Assembly (NCBI GenBank): GCA_016764835.1
Contig: JAESRD010000038.1
Location: 1-13,520, forward strand
DNA: 13,520 nt
DNA from: Paracoccaceae bacterium
Lineage (GTDB): Bacteria > Pseudomonadota > Alphaproteobacteria > Rhodobacterales > Rhodobacteraceae
Direction: 5' to 3'
Under the pieces are notes generated by a model. It saw nothing but the letters and a program-made list of their open reading frames with translations, was not told where the DNA came from and ran no database searches. Below, piece after piece: positions 1-6,427 of the stretch. The position numbers were made by a program, and so were the translations under genes. The stretch's first letter is position 1. Each line of letters starts with the position of its first letter.

Positions 1-180
1 ATGATACCCCCGCCGGTCGGCATCGGGCTGTTCGTCGGCGCAAAGGTGGCCGGTATCACCCCCGAAGAGCTGCTCAAAGCCGTGATCCCGTTCTTCTTGC
101 CGCTCTTCGCGGGCCTCGCGCTGATATCTTATGTGCCCGCCGTGACCGAATGGTTGCCCGCGCTGATCATGGACAGATAG
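1..180 (+). CDS. TRAP transporter large permease (DctM family), C-terminal end, 5' truncated by window
   Basis: The first 59 codons in frame 1 are open to a TAG at 178-180. They carry the usual end of the DctM subunit: a PPPVG loop at residues 3-7, a GLFVGAK helix start, the ITPEELLKAVIPF amphipathic stretch, and a final membrane helix ending in a WLP motif. The family forms the sodium-driven membrane channel of tripartite TRAP importers for organic acids, working with a small DctQ subunit and a periplasmic DctP protein. Those partners would lie to the left, outside the window. The ATG at base 1 is an internal methionine, not a start, because the family is about 430 residues long. Its last 14 bases overlap the 3' end of the convergent adenylate cyclase gene. 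The transported substrate cannot be told from this piece. Confidence 0.88.
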   Translation: MIPPPVGIGLFVGAKVAGITPEELLKAVIPFFLPLFAGLALISYVPAVTEWLPALIMDR

Positions 181-1447
181 GGGCGTCGCGCGCCAAGGGC
201 ACAAATATCCCGATCCGGTTCTTGATCCCGGCCACTGAAATCTGTGCGATTTCTTTGACCGGATGCGACGCAATCTGCGCGGTCCCTGGCCCGGTCAATA
301 TTGGGATCGACCGGTTCTTGGCCACCTGCTCCAGCCGGGCGACAATGTTCATGGCGCCGCCAATCGCTGTATAATCCAGCCGCTGTTCAGTGCCAAAATT
401 GCCAACGCTGCATTCGCCGCTCTCAATGGTGACAACCGCTTCCATCAGGTCAGGCTGTGCCTTGAGCCGGACCTGAATAGCCAGCCCGGTCTCAATGGCC
501 AAATCAGCATGGTTCTCTTGCACATTGGGGGCATTCCAAAACGCCAAGACGGCATCACCGAGGTATTTGTCGATGGTACCGTTGCGTTTCAATATTTCAT
601 CTGTAACCAAAGCATAAAACGCATTAGCCCGTTTTGAGGCGGCATCAGAGCCGTGCTCGTCAGAATAGGACGTGAAGCCGCGCAGATCGACAAGCAACGC
701 GGTAATCGGGCGTTTCTCGACCGGCAATTTGTCGGTTTTCACGCTGGGTGACAGATATTTTGCATCTTGATTTTCAATGGCTTGCTGCTGCACGGCTTGG
801 TCTGTCAAATGGCGCATGATCAAAATACCATAATGAGCAAAGAGCAAAACTGCCGCCGCCAGTGCGCTCATTGCGGTGCTCAGTTGCAGGGTCCAAGCAA
901 CGATCGAGTTGGTGTAATTCGCCACTGTTAACGTGTCAGCCTCAACCATAAGGGCAAGGATCGTGCGGCCAAGCGACAGCAATGAATAAATGGCCAAAGC
1001 CCACAAAATTGCCTTTACCATCTGCGATTTTGCGTCGCGCAAATTAGCAATCGTGCCAAAGAGCATAATACCCGAGACACCAAACGTCATGATGATTGTG
1101 CGCCAAATAAGATCAGGCCTGATATGCCTGAACCAGATCATCAGCACCAAAATGCCAAGGGCAAACCCGGCAAACTTGCGCCACGGCACGGCGCGATTGT
1201 TGATGGCAAAAAGCCCGGCGGCAAAGAATATTGCCGTGGTCAAATACGGGATGTTGGTCAAGTATGTGGCCAGCACCGGGTCAAAGCTGTCGCGGGTCCA
1301 GTCAAGTGTGAGGGCCAGCGCGAGGCTGGCATAGCAAAATGCAAAGTAGAAAGCTGAGTGCAGGCGCGGAAATTTGCGCCCGACCACCAAGAAGCTTATT
1401 GCGAATGTGGCCAACAAAAATGGGCCAAGCAATTGAAAATATGTCAC
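167..1447 (-). CDS. membrane-bound class III adenylate cyclase
   Basis: The 426-residue protein makes cAMP from ATP at the inner face of the membrane. Residues 1-212 hold about seven hydrophobic helices (roughly 1-22, 33-50, 66-84, 92-106, 117-135, 143-168, 185-212). Residues 245-420 are a class III cyclase catalytic domain. The catalytic residues are complete: metal-binding Asp254 (VDLRGFT) and Asp298 (KYLGDAV), substrate-reading Lys294 and Asp358 (LDYTAIG), and transition-state Asn367 and Arg371 (GGAMNIVAR). Lys plus Asp at the specificity positions point to ATP rather than GTP. The start is a GTG at 1445-1447 without a clear Shine-Dalgarno sequence; the next in-frame Met lies inside the membrane domain, so the GTG is kept. 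It lies 88 nt downstream of the Popeye-like gene on the same strand, and the two are probably co-transcribed. The N-terminal helices may sense a membrane signal; no named sensor domain is recognised. Confidence 0.9.
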   Translation of the reverse strand: MTYFQLLGPFLLATFAISFLVVGRKFPRLHSAFYFAFCYASLALALTLDWTRDSFDPVLATYLTNIPYLTTAIFFAAGLFAINNRAVPWRKFAGFALGILVLMIWFRHIRPDLIWRTIIMTFGVSGIMLFGTIANLRDAKSQMVKAILWALAIYSLLSLGRTILALMVEADTLTVANYTNSIVAWTLQLSTAMSALAAAVLLFAHYGILIMRHLTDQAVQQQAIENQDAKYLSPSVKTDKLPVEKRPITALLVDLRGFTSYSDEHGSDAASKRANAFYALVTDEILKRNGTIDKYLGDAVLAFWNAPNVQENHADLAIETGLAIQVRLKAQPDLMEAVVTIESGECSVGNFGTEQRLDYTAIGGAMNIVARLEQVAKNRSIPILTGPGTAQIASHPVKEIAQISVAGIKNRIGIFVPLARDAPICP

Positions 1448-1469
1448 GGTAAAATCCGATAATCAAAGA

Positions 1470-1482
1470 GCTATAGTATAGC
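1470..1482. promoter_or_regulatory. 13-bp palindrome upstream of the cyclase gene
   Basis: GCTATA-G-TATAGC is a perfect inverted repeat with 6-bp arms and one central base, lying 23-35 nt upstream of the GTG start. Read on the minus strand it contains TATACT, which resembles a -10 box, so it could be a promoter element, an operator, or both. No good -35 box is seen. The function is inferred. Confidence 0.3.
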
Positions 1483-1535
1483 AGCCATCCGCCGTGACGC
1501 TAGCCGCGCCAACTACAGGTTTCCCTTACCAATAG

Positions 1536-2216
1536 TTAGGATTGTTCTGGCCAGCTTCGATTCAGTTTGGATAGTAAATCTTTGTTAAACAGCGCACTAA
1601 CCGCATTTGACAGCGGGACTGACCTATCCATCTGCCGCCTAAGCCTCACCCTGTCCCAGGTGACATAACGGGTTCCGGCATGGGCTATAACGGTCGCATT
1701 CGCGCTGTGGCCCGGCCCTTGCAAAAATGACATCTCGCCAACAAACCGCTGCGTCGGCAGAGGCGATTGTTTGCCGTTGCGTTTGATAATTATCGAGCCT
1801 TCAAGAATAAAATAAAGGCCCGATGGCGGTTTGCCTTCATCACAAAGCAGCGTCTCAGCAGAGGCCGTTTCCCATTTGGCATGCCGCATAATGCGGCGAA
1901 ATTGACCGGGATTAAATGTTGGAAAATGCTGATACAGGTCGCGCATTTTAGCGCTCATTCTAAAAGTTGAACGGTCTAGCAGAACATAGCTCAGCGCGTA
2001 GATATTGGCCAAGGCCAATAATGAGCTTGCAAATATGGCCTCCCACATTGGGGCGTCGGCGACGGTAAAATAGTAGAGCACATAACAAAGCGTGCCGATA
2101 AGAAGCAAAATGCGCAGCCAGTATTCTTGGCGCATTACCAAGCCCAACAGCTGAAATGCCACGGCCAACAGCGCAAAAAAGCCCGGAGAGGCAAATACGG
2201 CGAGGTCGAGGACCAT
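1536..2216 (-). CDS. membrane protein with three helices and a cyclic-nucleotide-binding-like (Popeye-like) domain
   Basis: The 226-residue protein has three membrane helices (about 11-28, 33-50, 58-78) and a soluble cyclic-nucleotide-binding fold (about 90-200). The fold shows LLCDEGKPPSGLYFILEGSI (122-141, typical barrel strands) and a phosphate-cassette region around 158-176 with FVGEMSF. Gly160 and Glu161 are kept. The arginine that holds the cAMP phosphate in CRP or PKA is absent: the matching stretch reads HSANATV. Three N-terminal helices followed by a cassette without Arg is the plan of Popeye-domain proteins, whose animal members bind cAMP. Its gene lies just upstream of an adenylate cyclase, so a membrane cAMP sensor is a reasonable inference. 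It is not a DNA-binding CRP: no helix-turn-helix follows the domain. The ATG at 2214-2216 has no clear Shine-Dalgarno sequence, so the exact start is less sure than the frame. Confidence 0.8.
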   Translation of the reverse strand: MVLDLAVFASPGFFALLAVAFQLLGLVMRQEYWLRILLLIGTLCYVLYYFTVADAPMWEAIFASSLLALANIYALSYVLLDRSTFRMSAKMRDLYQHFPTFNPGQFRRIMRHAKWETASAETLLCDEGKPPSGLYFILEGSIIIKRNGKQSPLPTQRFVGEMSFLQGPGHSANATVIAHAGTRYVTWDRVRLRRQMDRSVPLSNAVSALFNKDLLSKLNRSWPEQS

Positions 2217-2365
2217 TGGCTAGGTCAAAAAATGCAAAAATGCGGGCATCAATGTGGGCTTCCAACCTTTTTCAAAACCGTTCGAGACTTGTCGGCTACT
2301 GTATCAGCCAGATCAATACAAGATATAGCCAGTTTCGACTGTTCCGGCTTTTTGCCGCGCCAGCC

Positions 2366-2387
2366 GCACCGGAGATAGGGCCGGTGC
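2366..2387 (-). terminator. stem-loop at the maiA stop codon, possible transcript end
   Basis: Arms GCACCGG (2366-2372) and CCGGTGC (2381-2387) form a perfect 7-bp stem with an 8-nt loop, beginning at the last base of the maiA stop codon on the minus strand. No U-tract follows, so it is not a classic intrinsic terminator. It could protect the mRNA end or act with Rho. The rest of the 170-bp gap (2217-2386) shows no gene. Confidence 0.3.
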
Positions 2388-3028
2388 TAATCGGCATCTG
2401 GCTGTGAAGGCGGGGCTGCTTTTTGAAAGGCCGGAAGAGCGTCCAACGCTGTAAAAACGCGACTGATTGTTGGATAGGGGCTTAGATTAACATTGAAACG
2501 CCGGTTGTTCCAAACCTGTGCATACAGACAAATATCAGCCAGTGTCGGTGTGTCGCCATGGCAATAGAGCCCGGTCTGCGCGCTGCCCGCCAAAGTGGTC
2601 TCAAATGCTGAGAATGTGGTGTTAACCCAATGTGTAAACCACTGCGCAATCGCCGTATCATCAGCGCCGAATGTGGTTTTGAGATAGGTCAGAACCCGCA
2701 GATTATTCAGCGGATGCACCTCGCAGGCAATCATATTTGCAAGGGCGCGGACACGGGCGCGCGCATTGGCCGTTTCGGGCAGTAGAGTGGGCGTGGGGTG
2801 GGCCTCATCAAGCCATTCAATGATTGCGATAGACTGCACCAAAACCGTGCCATCATCCAACTCCAATGACGGGACCAATCCGGCGGGGTTAAGCGCCAAA
2901 TATTCGGGGCTGCGCGTGGCCCCGTCACGCAAATCATAGCCGAGATAGTCTGCATCCAGGCCTTTTAGGTTCAGGGCAGCCCGCAGCCTTGTCGATGTTG
3001 AGGAGCGGAAATAGTTATGCAACTTCAT
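2387..3028 (-). CDS. maiA: maleylacetoacetate isomerase / zeta-class glutathione S-transferase
   Basis: The 213-residue cytoplasmic enzyme has the size and motifs of zeta-class GSTs, which use glutathione to isomerise maleylacetoacetate to fumarylacetoacetate in tyrosine and homogentisate breakdown. The active-site stretch SSTSTR (9-14) corresponds to the family motif SSCxxR, with Thr in place of Cys; the catalytic Ser and the Arg are kept. Other marks are the cis-Pro loop (NPAGLVPSL, 47-55), the glutathione-binding Gln65-Ser66 (VQSIAIIEWL), and the zeta signature CEVHPLNNLRVL (102-113). The start ATG is preceded by AAAGGTG (3033-3039) at good spacing. No homogentisate dioxygenase or fumarylacetoacetase gene is in the window, so the physiological substrate may differ. 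Zeta GSTs also act on alpha-haloacids. Confidence 0.85.
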   Translation of the reverse strand: MKLHNYFRSSTSTRLRAALNLKGLDADYLGYDLRDGATRSPEYLALNPAGLVPSLELDDGTVLVQSIAIIEWLDEAHPTPTLLPETANARARVRALANMIACEVHPLNNLRVLTYLKTTFGADDTAIAQWFTHWVNTTFSAFETTLAGSAQTGLYCHGDTPTLADICLYAQVWNNRRFNVNLSPYPTISRVFTALDALPAFQKAAPPSQPDAD

Positions 3029-3354
3029 AGGTCACCTTTGAGCTTTCGCTGGTATAATGGCAAAACCGGGCCTCGGGATTTTTGTTTTGACCCGCCCGAT
3101 TGTTCAACAATTGTCGCGCATATATGTGCCTTTGTTAAGCATCTTTGCGCGTGTTCGTAAGCCCAGATATGTTAAATTGCCCGGTGAGAAAGCGTCAATG
3201 ACCGTGTCATTGCCTTCAGGCCCGCGCCCTTGGTTTTGGCGCTTTGGCGGGGATTTGTCAGGTGCGTGTCGGGCTTGTGTCGGGGTGCTAACGTGGTCAA
3301 AATGCGAGCGACGGTCAATGTTCTGGCACCGTTAGCAAAACATTTGAGGCAAGC
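3029..3354. promoter_or_regulatory. 326-bp divergent promoter region between maiA and the XRE-2TM gene
   Basis: No convincing gene lies here. A 92-codon plus-strand frame (3057-3335) exists but has no ribosome binding site or family resemblance. The stretch must hold the promoters for maiA (minus) and the XRE gene (plus). It contains two perfect inverted repeats: ATTGTT-C-AACAAT (3099-3111) and CAATGAC-CGT-GTCATTG (3196-3212). The second is the better operator candidate, and CAATG recurs at 3316-3320 near the XRE start. GAGG at 3346-3349 is the ribosome binding site of the XRE gene. Confidence 0.55.
3196..3212. repeat. perfect 17-bp inverted repeat, candidate operator
   Basis: Arms CAATGAC and GTCATTG are separated by CGT. 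It lies about 143 bp upstream of the XRE-2TM gene and 168 bp from the maiA start. The 7-bp arms with odd spacing suit a dimeric repressor. Binding by the neighbouring XRE protein would be normal autoregulation, but this is only inferred from position. Confidence 0.4.
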
Positions 3355-4068
3355 ATGATCATACGCACCCTACGTGAAGACCGGGGCTGGTCGCAGGAAC
3401 AACTGGCAGAAACGTCAGGGGTATCCGTGCGCACCGTCCAACGGATTGAACAAGGCGGGCGCGCCAGTTTGGAAAGCCTAAAATGTTTCGCAGCCGTTTT
3501 TGAAACAACCATTCCTGAACTTAGGAAGGAAGACCAAATGCCTGAACATAGCGCCCCAGATTTACCCCCAAACGTGCCTCCAAACACTGGTCCCCAAACC
3601 AGCCGGCCGATAGAAAGCCCAGAGCCGGTAGCCCGGCAAAAAGCCGAAGACCTGCCGGGCTTGACCGAAGACGACAAGGCCGCCCTGCGCTATGCCCGGC
3701 ACTTGCGCGAATATGATACCTGGTACGATGATGAGCACGGCTGGGACGGCCCAGAGCACCGCCGCAAAGCCCGAGATCCAAATTTGTCATCAGAGGAAAA
3801 CCAGATATTGGCTCAGGTGCGCCGGGAGCGTGGCTTCTACATTCAACTGGCCGGGTTTCTGGCGATCATTGGTTTTCTGTTCGTGCTCAACATGATGACC
3901 AGCCCCAATACTTTATGGGTTATCTGGCCAGCCTTTGGCATGGCCATCGCCACCATATTTCACGCTTTGCAGGTCTTTGGCCCCGCCCGCGCCTTGGGCG
4001 ATGATTGGGAGCGCAATCAGGTAGAGAAACGGTTGCGCCAAATTGCCGATCGGCGCGGGCCGCGTTGA
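3355..4068 (+). CDS. XRE-family HTH regulator fused to a 2TM membrane domain
   Basis: The 237-residue protein starts with a Cro/C1-type helix-turn-helix (about 4-56; WSQEQLAETSGVSVRTVQRIEQG, recognition helix about 23-32). A Pro-rich linker (65-95) and a charged segment rich in acidic and basic residues (100-155) follow. The last part is a 2TM domain: RRERGFYIQLAGF opens the first helix (about 163-182), the loop holds TSPNTLW, and IWPAFGMAIATIFHALQVFG is the second helix (about 190-209). A basic tail ends the protein. The order implies a DNA-binding head tethered to the inner membrane, a plan known for bacterial 2TM-domain proteins. The ATG at 3355 has GAGG at 3346-3349. A second in-frame ATG at 3538 (Met62) has a stronger ribosome binding site and would give an HTH-less 176-residue form. 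The ligand and target genes are unknown. Confidence 0.85.
   Translation: MIIRTLREDRGWSQEQLAETSGVSVRTVQRIEQGGRASLESLKCFAAVFETTIPELRKEDQMPEHSAPDLPPNVPPNTGPQTSRPIESPEPVARQKAEDLPGLTEDDKAALRYARHLREYDTWYDDEHGWDGPEHRRKARDPNLSSEENQILAQVRRERGFYIQLAGFLAIIGFLFVLNMMTSPNTLWVIWPAFGMAIATIFHALQVFGPARALGDDWERNQVEKRLRQIADRRGPR
3523..3540 (+). promoter_or_regulatory. strong internal ribosome binding site and in-frame ATG inside the XRE-2TM gene
   Basis: AGGAAGGA (3523-3530) sits 7 nt before an in-frame ATG (3538-3540, Met62), exactly at the end of the HTH domain. This is a better Shine-Dalgarno match than the one serving the annotated start (GAGG). It could yield a separate 2TM protein lacking the DNA-binding head. 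The motif is plain in the sequence; its use in translation is inferred. Confidence 0.5.
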
Positions 4069-4083
4069 AACCGGGCCGCCCTT

Positions 4084-4107
4084 CACCTGCGCCGCCCGGC
4101 GCGGGTG
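4084..4107. terminator. stem-loop between convergent XRE-2TM and TetR genes
   Basis: Arms CACCTGCGCCG (4084-4094) and CGGCGCGGGTG (4097-4107) pair over 11 positions with a single G-T type mismatch, in the 48-bp gap between two genes that face each other. The placement suits a two-way terminator. Neither side has a clean T-run, so efficiency without Rho is uncertain. Confidence 0.5.
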
Positions 4108-4116
4108 GATTTGGCC

Positions 4117-4758
4117 TTATGCTGCGTCCATCCAGCGTTTTAAGCCATCAATGATCAACTCCAACCCAAAGCTAAACTCGGTCACACCATCATAGCTGCC
4201 ATCAATAATGTGCAGCGCCGCTTCATGCATAAACGGATAGTCTTTTTGCGATAGCATTGGCAGATATTGGGCTGCTGCTGCTCTATATGCCTCTGGTTCA
4301 ACGGGGTAATTCAGCTCCTGAACCGTATAGCCATAAATGTGGCTGTCTATAGCATTGCGCACCCAATCCGCCTGCGCATAGCTAAAGCCCGCCGTGACAA
4401 GACAGCCCAAAGTCGCATCAATGTCGCGCATGATCTCGCGGCCGGTGGTGATCCGGGAAATCAGCAGCTTTGGTGCCCAGCTGTGACGCAGCAAAACCTG
4501 ACGCATCGAATGGGCGCGCCGGCGCATCATGTCTTCCCAGTCGCCACCTACCGCCGGGCTTTCAACCTTTGCAACCACCTGATTAAGCATCAGATCAATC
4601 AAGCCGTCCTTGCCGTCAACATGGTTGTAAAGTGACATCGCCGTGACCCCAAGTGACACAGCCAGCTTGCGCATTGTCACAGCTTCAACGCCCTCTTTAT
4701 CAGCAAGCTCAAGCGCTTTGATGACAATTTTATCGGCGGTCAAAGATCTGCTCTTCAT
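4117..4758 (-). CDS. TetR-family transcriptional regulator (TetR_C-type C-terminal domain)
   Basis: The 213-residue protein has the N-terminal TetR helix-turn-helix at about residues 8-54 (TMRKLAVSLGVTAMSLYNHV at 28-47, the recognition helix around 38-47). The C-terminal ligand and dimer domain (about 75-210) looks like the tetracycline-repressor-type C domain, with a WAPKLLISR stretch and a conserved DWVRNAIDSHIYGY helix. Such proteins dimerise, bind a short palindrome and release it on ligand binding. The gene is divergent from the DUF6326-type gene across a 129-bp gap holding two matching palindromes, so it most likely represses that gene and itself. The ATG at 4756-4758 has only a weak Shine-Dalgarno sequence. 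The ligand is unknown. Confidence 0.87.
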   Translation of the reverse strand: MKSRSLTADKIVIKALELADKEGVEAVTMRKLAVSLGVTAMSLYNHVDGKDGLIDLMLNQVVAKVESPAVGGDWEDMMRRRAHSMRQVLLRHSWAPKLLISRITTGREIMRDIDATLGCLVTAGFSYAQADWVRNAIDSHIYGYTVQELNYPVEPEAYRAAAAQYLPMLSQKDYPFMHEAALHIIDGSYDGVTEFSFGLELIIDGLKRWMDAA

Positions 4759-4811
4759 TCAGTATTGGCTTTGTTTTGGGACATAACATATATGCCGAAC
4801 GGGGTTGATTT

Positions 4812-4826
4812 ATATACGATGTATAT
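4812..4826. promoter_or_regulatory. candidate TetR operator 1
   Basis: ATATAC-GAT-GTATAT is a perfect inverted repeat with 6-bp arms and a 3-nt centre in the divergent promoter region. It shares the core TATACnnTGTATA with a second site centred 35 bp away. Two copies of the same palindrome between a TetR gene and its divergent partner strongly suggest operator sites. Assignment to this TetR protein is inferred. Confidence 0.6.
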
Positions 4827-4844
4827 GTATTTGATGAGGCAATC

Positions 4845-4863
4845 AAATATACAGTGTATATTT
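4845..4863. promoter_or_regulatory. candidate TetR operator 2
   Basis: AAATATAC-AGT-GTATATTT is a perfect inverted repeat with 8-bp arms, ending 10 nt before the Shine-Dalgarno sequence of the DUF6326-type gene. A repressor bound here would cover the likely transcription start. Between the two operators lies a further nested palindrome, TATTTGAT (4828-4835) with ATCAAATA (4842-4849). Confidence 0.6.
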
Positions 4864-4887
4864 AACAGTACTAAAGGAGAACGCTCT

Positions 4888-5280
4888 ATGCCCGTCATGA
4901 CAAAAATCTCAACGCTTTGGATAGTCGTCCTCTTCAATATGATATTTGCGGATGTGCTGTCCTACATGTATCCCGGTTTCTTAGCCGAGATTACCACCGG
5001 CATTGTCGAAGGCGTCACAATTACGCCGATGCTGCTGATCGTCGCGGCCATCTTCGTTGAAATCGCTATTTTGATGATTTACCTCAGCAGGGTTCTGAGC
5101 CAATCCACCAACCGTATTGTGAACCTTGTCGCTGTTGTGATCACGTTGGCCTTTGTCATCGGCGGCGGTTCACTGAAACCGCATTACATCTTTTTCGCAT
5201 CATTTGAGGTGATTGCCCTGCTCTATATTGGCTACCTGTCTTGGAAATGGCGCGAAGACGCAGCGCTTACCCCGCGCTAA
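4888..5280 (+). CDS. small four-helix membrane protein, DUF6326-like
   Basis: The 130-residue protein has four membrane helices (about 8-27, 48-68, 77-93, 97-117) and little else. The STLWIVVLFNMIFADVLS opening, the ITPMLLIVAAIFVEIAILMI stretch, an SRVL loop and a closing SWKW match the small-membrane-protein family DUF6326 as I remember it; its function is unknown. The ATG at 4888 is chosen because AAGGAG (4874-4879) lies 8 nt upstream. The frame stays open back to 4765, but that would run through the operators and has no ribosome binding site. The gene is divergent from a TetR regulator and is probably repressed by it. Its TAA overlaps the stop codon of the convergent dehydrogenase gene by 4 bases (5277-5280). 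Confidence 0.8.
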   Translation: MPVMTKISTLWIVVLFNMIFADVLSYMYPGFLAEITTGIVEGVTITPMLLIVAAIFVEIAILMIYLSRVLSQSTNRIVNLVAVVITLAFVIGGGSLKPHYIFFASFEVIALLYIGYLSWKWREDAALTPR

Positions 5281-6230
5281 AACTTGATCACTAATTTGCC
5301 CCGGACCGCGCCGCGCCCCGTGCGCTCCAACGCATCTGGCACCGCAGAAAGTGGCAGCACCGCCTCTAGGCGCGGCGTGATCTGCCCGGCGGCGGCCAGG
5401 CGGGCAACGCGCTCAGTCAGCTGCCGCCCCGCCGCTACCACCAACATGCTGACAGTTTTTTTCTGTGCCCTAAAGACCAGCCCGCCAATGACCAGCGACA
5501 GCAGCACTGATACGTCGCCGCCCACCGCCTTGTAGACCCCGCCAGACGCCAAAGCTCTGGCTATCTGGCGCGGCCCGCGTGTGGCCACCATGTCAAGTAT
5601 CTTGTCCCATTTGGCGCCGGTCTTGGTAAAATCAACCTTGCGGTAATCAATCACCTCGTCGGCCCCCAGCGATTTTAACCAACCGGCTTTTTCGGCGGTA
5701 TCAACCGCCGTGACATGCGCGCCAGCCGCTTTGGCCAGTTGCAGTGCCATCGTCCCCGAGCCGCCACCGGCGCCGTTGATCAAGAGCCTTTGGCCTTTTT
5801 CAAGGCCATCTGTCCCGGCCACCGCGATACCGCCCGCTTGTGGCAGGCAGGCGGCAACCTCATCTATGAGACGATCGGGGACTTCGACCAAATCAACCGC
5901 AGGTATGCAGGCATATTCGGCAAACCCACCACGGATCATGACAATATCAGCCATGACCCGTTGACCCAAAACCGGATCAACAATTCCGGGGCCAAGCTTG
6001 TCAACAATGCCAACAATATCTGAGCCCAGCACCTGTTGTTTGGGCCGCGTCAGCCCGCCAACAAGCCGGGCATAGAACGGGGCGCCTACCAGATATTCCC
6101 AGTCCGACAAGTTTACCGCGCAAGCCAATACCCTGACCCGAACCTGCCCTTTGCCCGGTTCCGGCACCGCAATGTCGGTAAGGCGCAGCACTTCCGGCCC
6201 GCCATAGCGCTTATATACAACGGCTTTCAT
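5277..6230 (-). CDS. zinc-free medium-chain dehydrogenase/reductase (quinone oxidoreductase-like)
   Basis: The 317-residue protein belongs to the MDR superfamily, NAD(P)H-dependent reductases of quinones, enones or alcohols. It shows the GroES-like N-terminal domain (MKAVVYKRYGGPEVL start; VRVLACAVNLSDW at 33-45; VLGSDIVGIV at 68-77) and a Rossmann domain with the glycine-rich loop INGAGGGSGTMALQLAKAAG (151-170), followed by GADEVIDYR. The catalytic zinc ligands of alcohol dehydrogenases are absent (the usual Cys and GHE positions read NLSDW and GSD), and there is no four-Cys structural zinc lobe. This points to the quinone reductase/RTN4IP1-like branch. The ATG at 6230 has AGGA (6237-6240) 6 nt upstream and gives the usual family start. 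An ATG five codons earlier (6245) has no good site. It stands alone, tail to tail with the DUF6326-type gene. Confidence 0.85.
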   Translation of the reverse strand: MKAVVYKRYGGPEVLRLTDIAVPEPGKGQVRVRVLACAVNLSDWEYLVGAPFYARLVGGLTRPKQQVLGSDIVGIVDKLGPGIVDPVLGQRVMADIVMIRGGFAEYACIPAVDLVEVPDRLIDEVAACLPQAGGIAVAGTDGLEKGQRLLINGAGGGSGTMALQLAKAAGAHVTAVDTAEKAGWLKSLGADEVIDYRKVDFTKTGAKWDKILDMVATRGPRQIARALASGGVYKAVGGDVSVLLSLVIGGLVFRAQKKTVSMLVVAAGRQLTERVARLAAAGQITPRLEAVLPLSAVPDALERTGRGAVRGKLVIKF

Positions 6231-6291
6231 CACTGTTCCTGACATCTGACATGCTCTATTGTTGAACGTCTTTGCGGGTTACGCAAGCCCG

Positions 6292-6412
6292 TTTGGCATC
6301 TCGTGCGCCAAAGGTTTGGAACGGCCAGGGCAGAGTTTTGGTCGCCAAAATGGGCGGCGAAACCCCCAGCCCTCAATTTGAGAGCCGCTAAACTCAAACA
6401 CGTTGGAACGGC
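6292..6412. repeat. inverted and direct short repeats in the gap after the peptidase gene
   Basis: The 182-196 bp gap between the M81 peptidase stop and the dehydrogenase start holds no gene. It contains the inverted repeats TTTGGC/GCCAAA (6292-6297, 6307-6312) and TTTTGG-TCG-CCAAAA (6336-6350), CTCAA-T-TTGAG (6372-6382), and a 10-nt direct repeat TTGGAACGGC (6316-6325 and 6403-6412). They could be operators for the dehydrogenase gene or transcript-end hairpins of the operon. No U-tract supports intrinsic termination. Confidence 0.35.
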
Positions 6413-6427
6413 AAAATATGTATAAAA

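Noticed and set aside
3057..3335. 92-codon plus-strand frame in the maiA/XRE gap
   Set aside because: No Shine-Dalgarno sequence, no family features, and it starts close to the maiA promoter region.
4765..4887. Longer start for the DUF6326-type gene, and a 60-codon minus-strand frame at 4755-4937
   Set aside because: Both run through the palindromic operator region; the ATG at 4888 has a proper AAGGAG at 8 nt.
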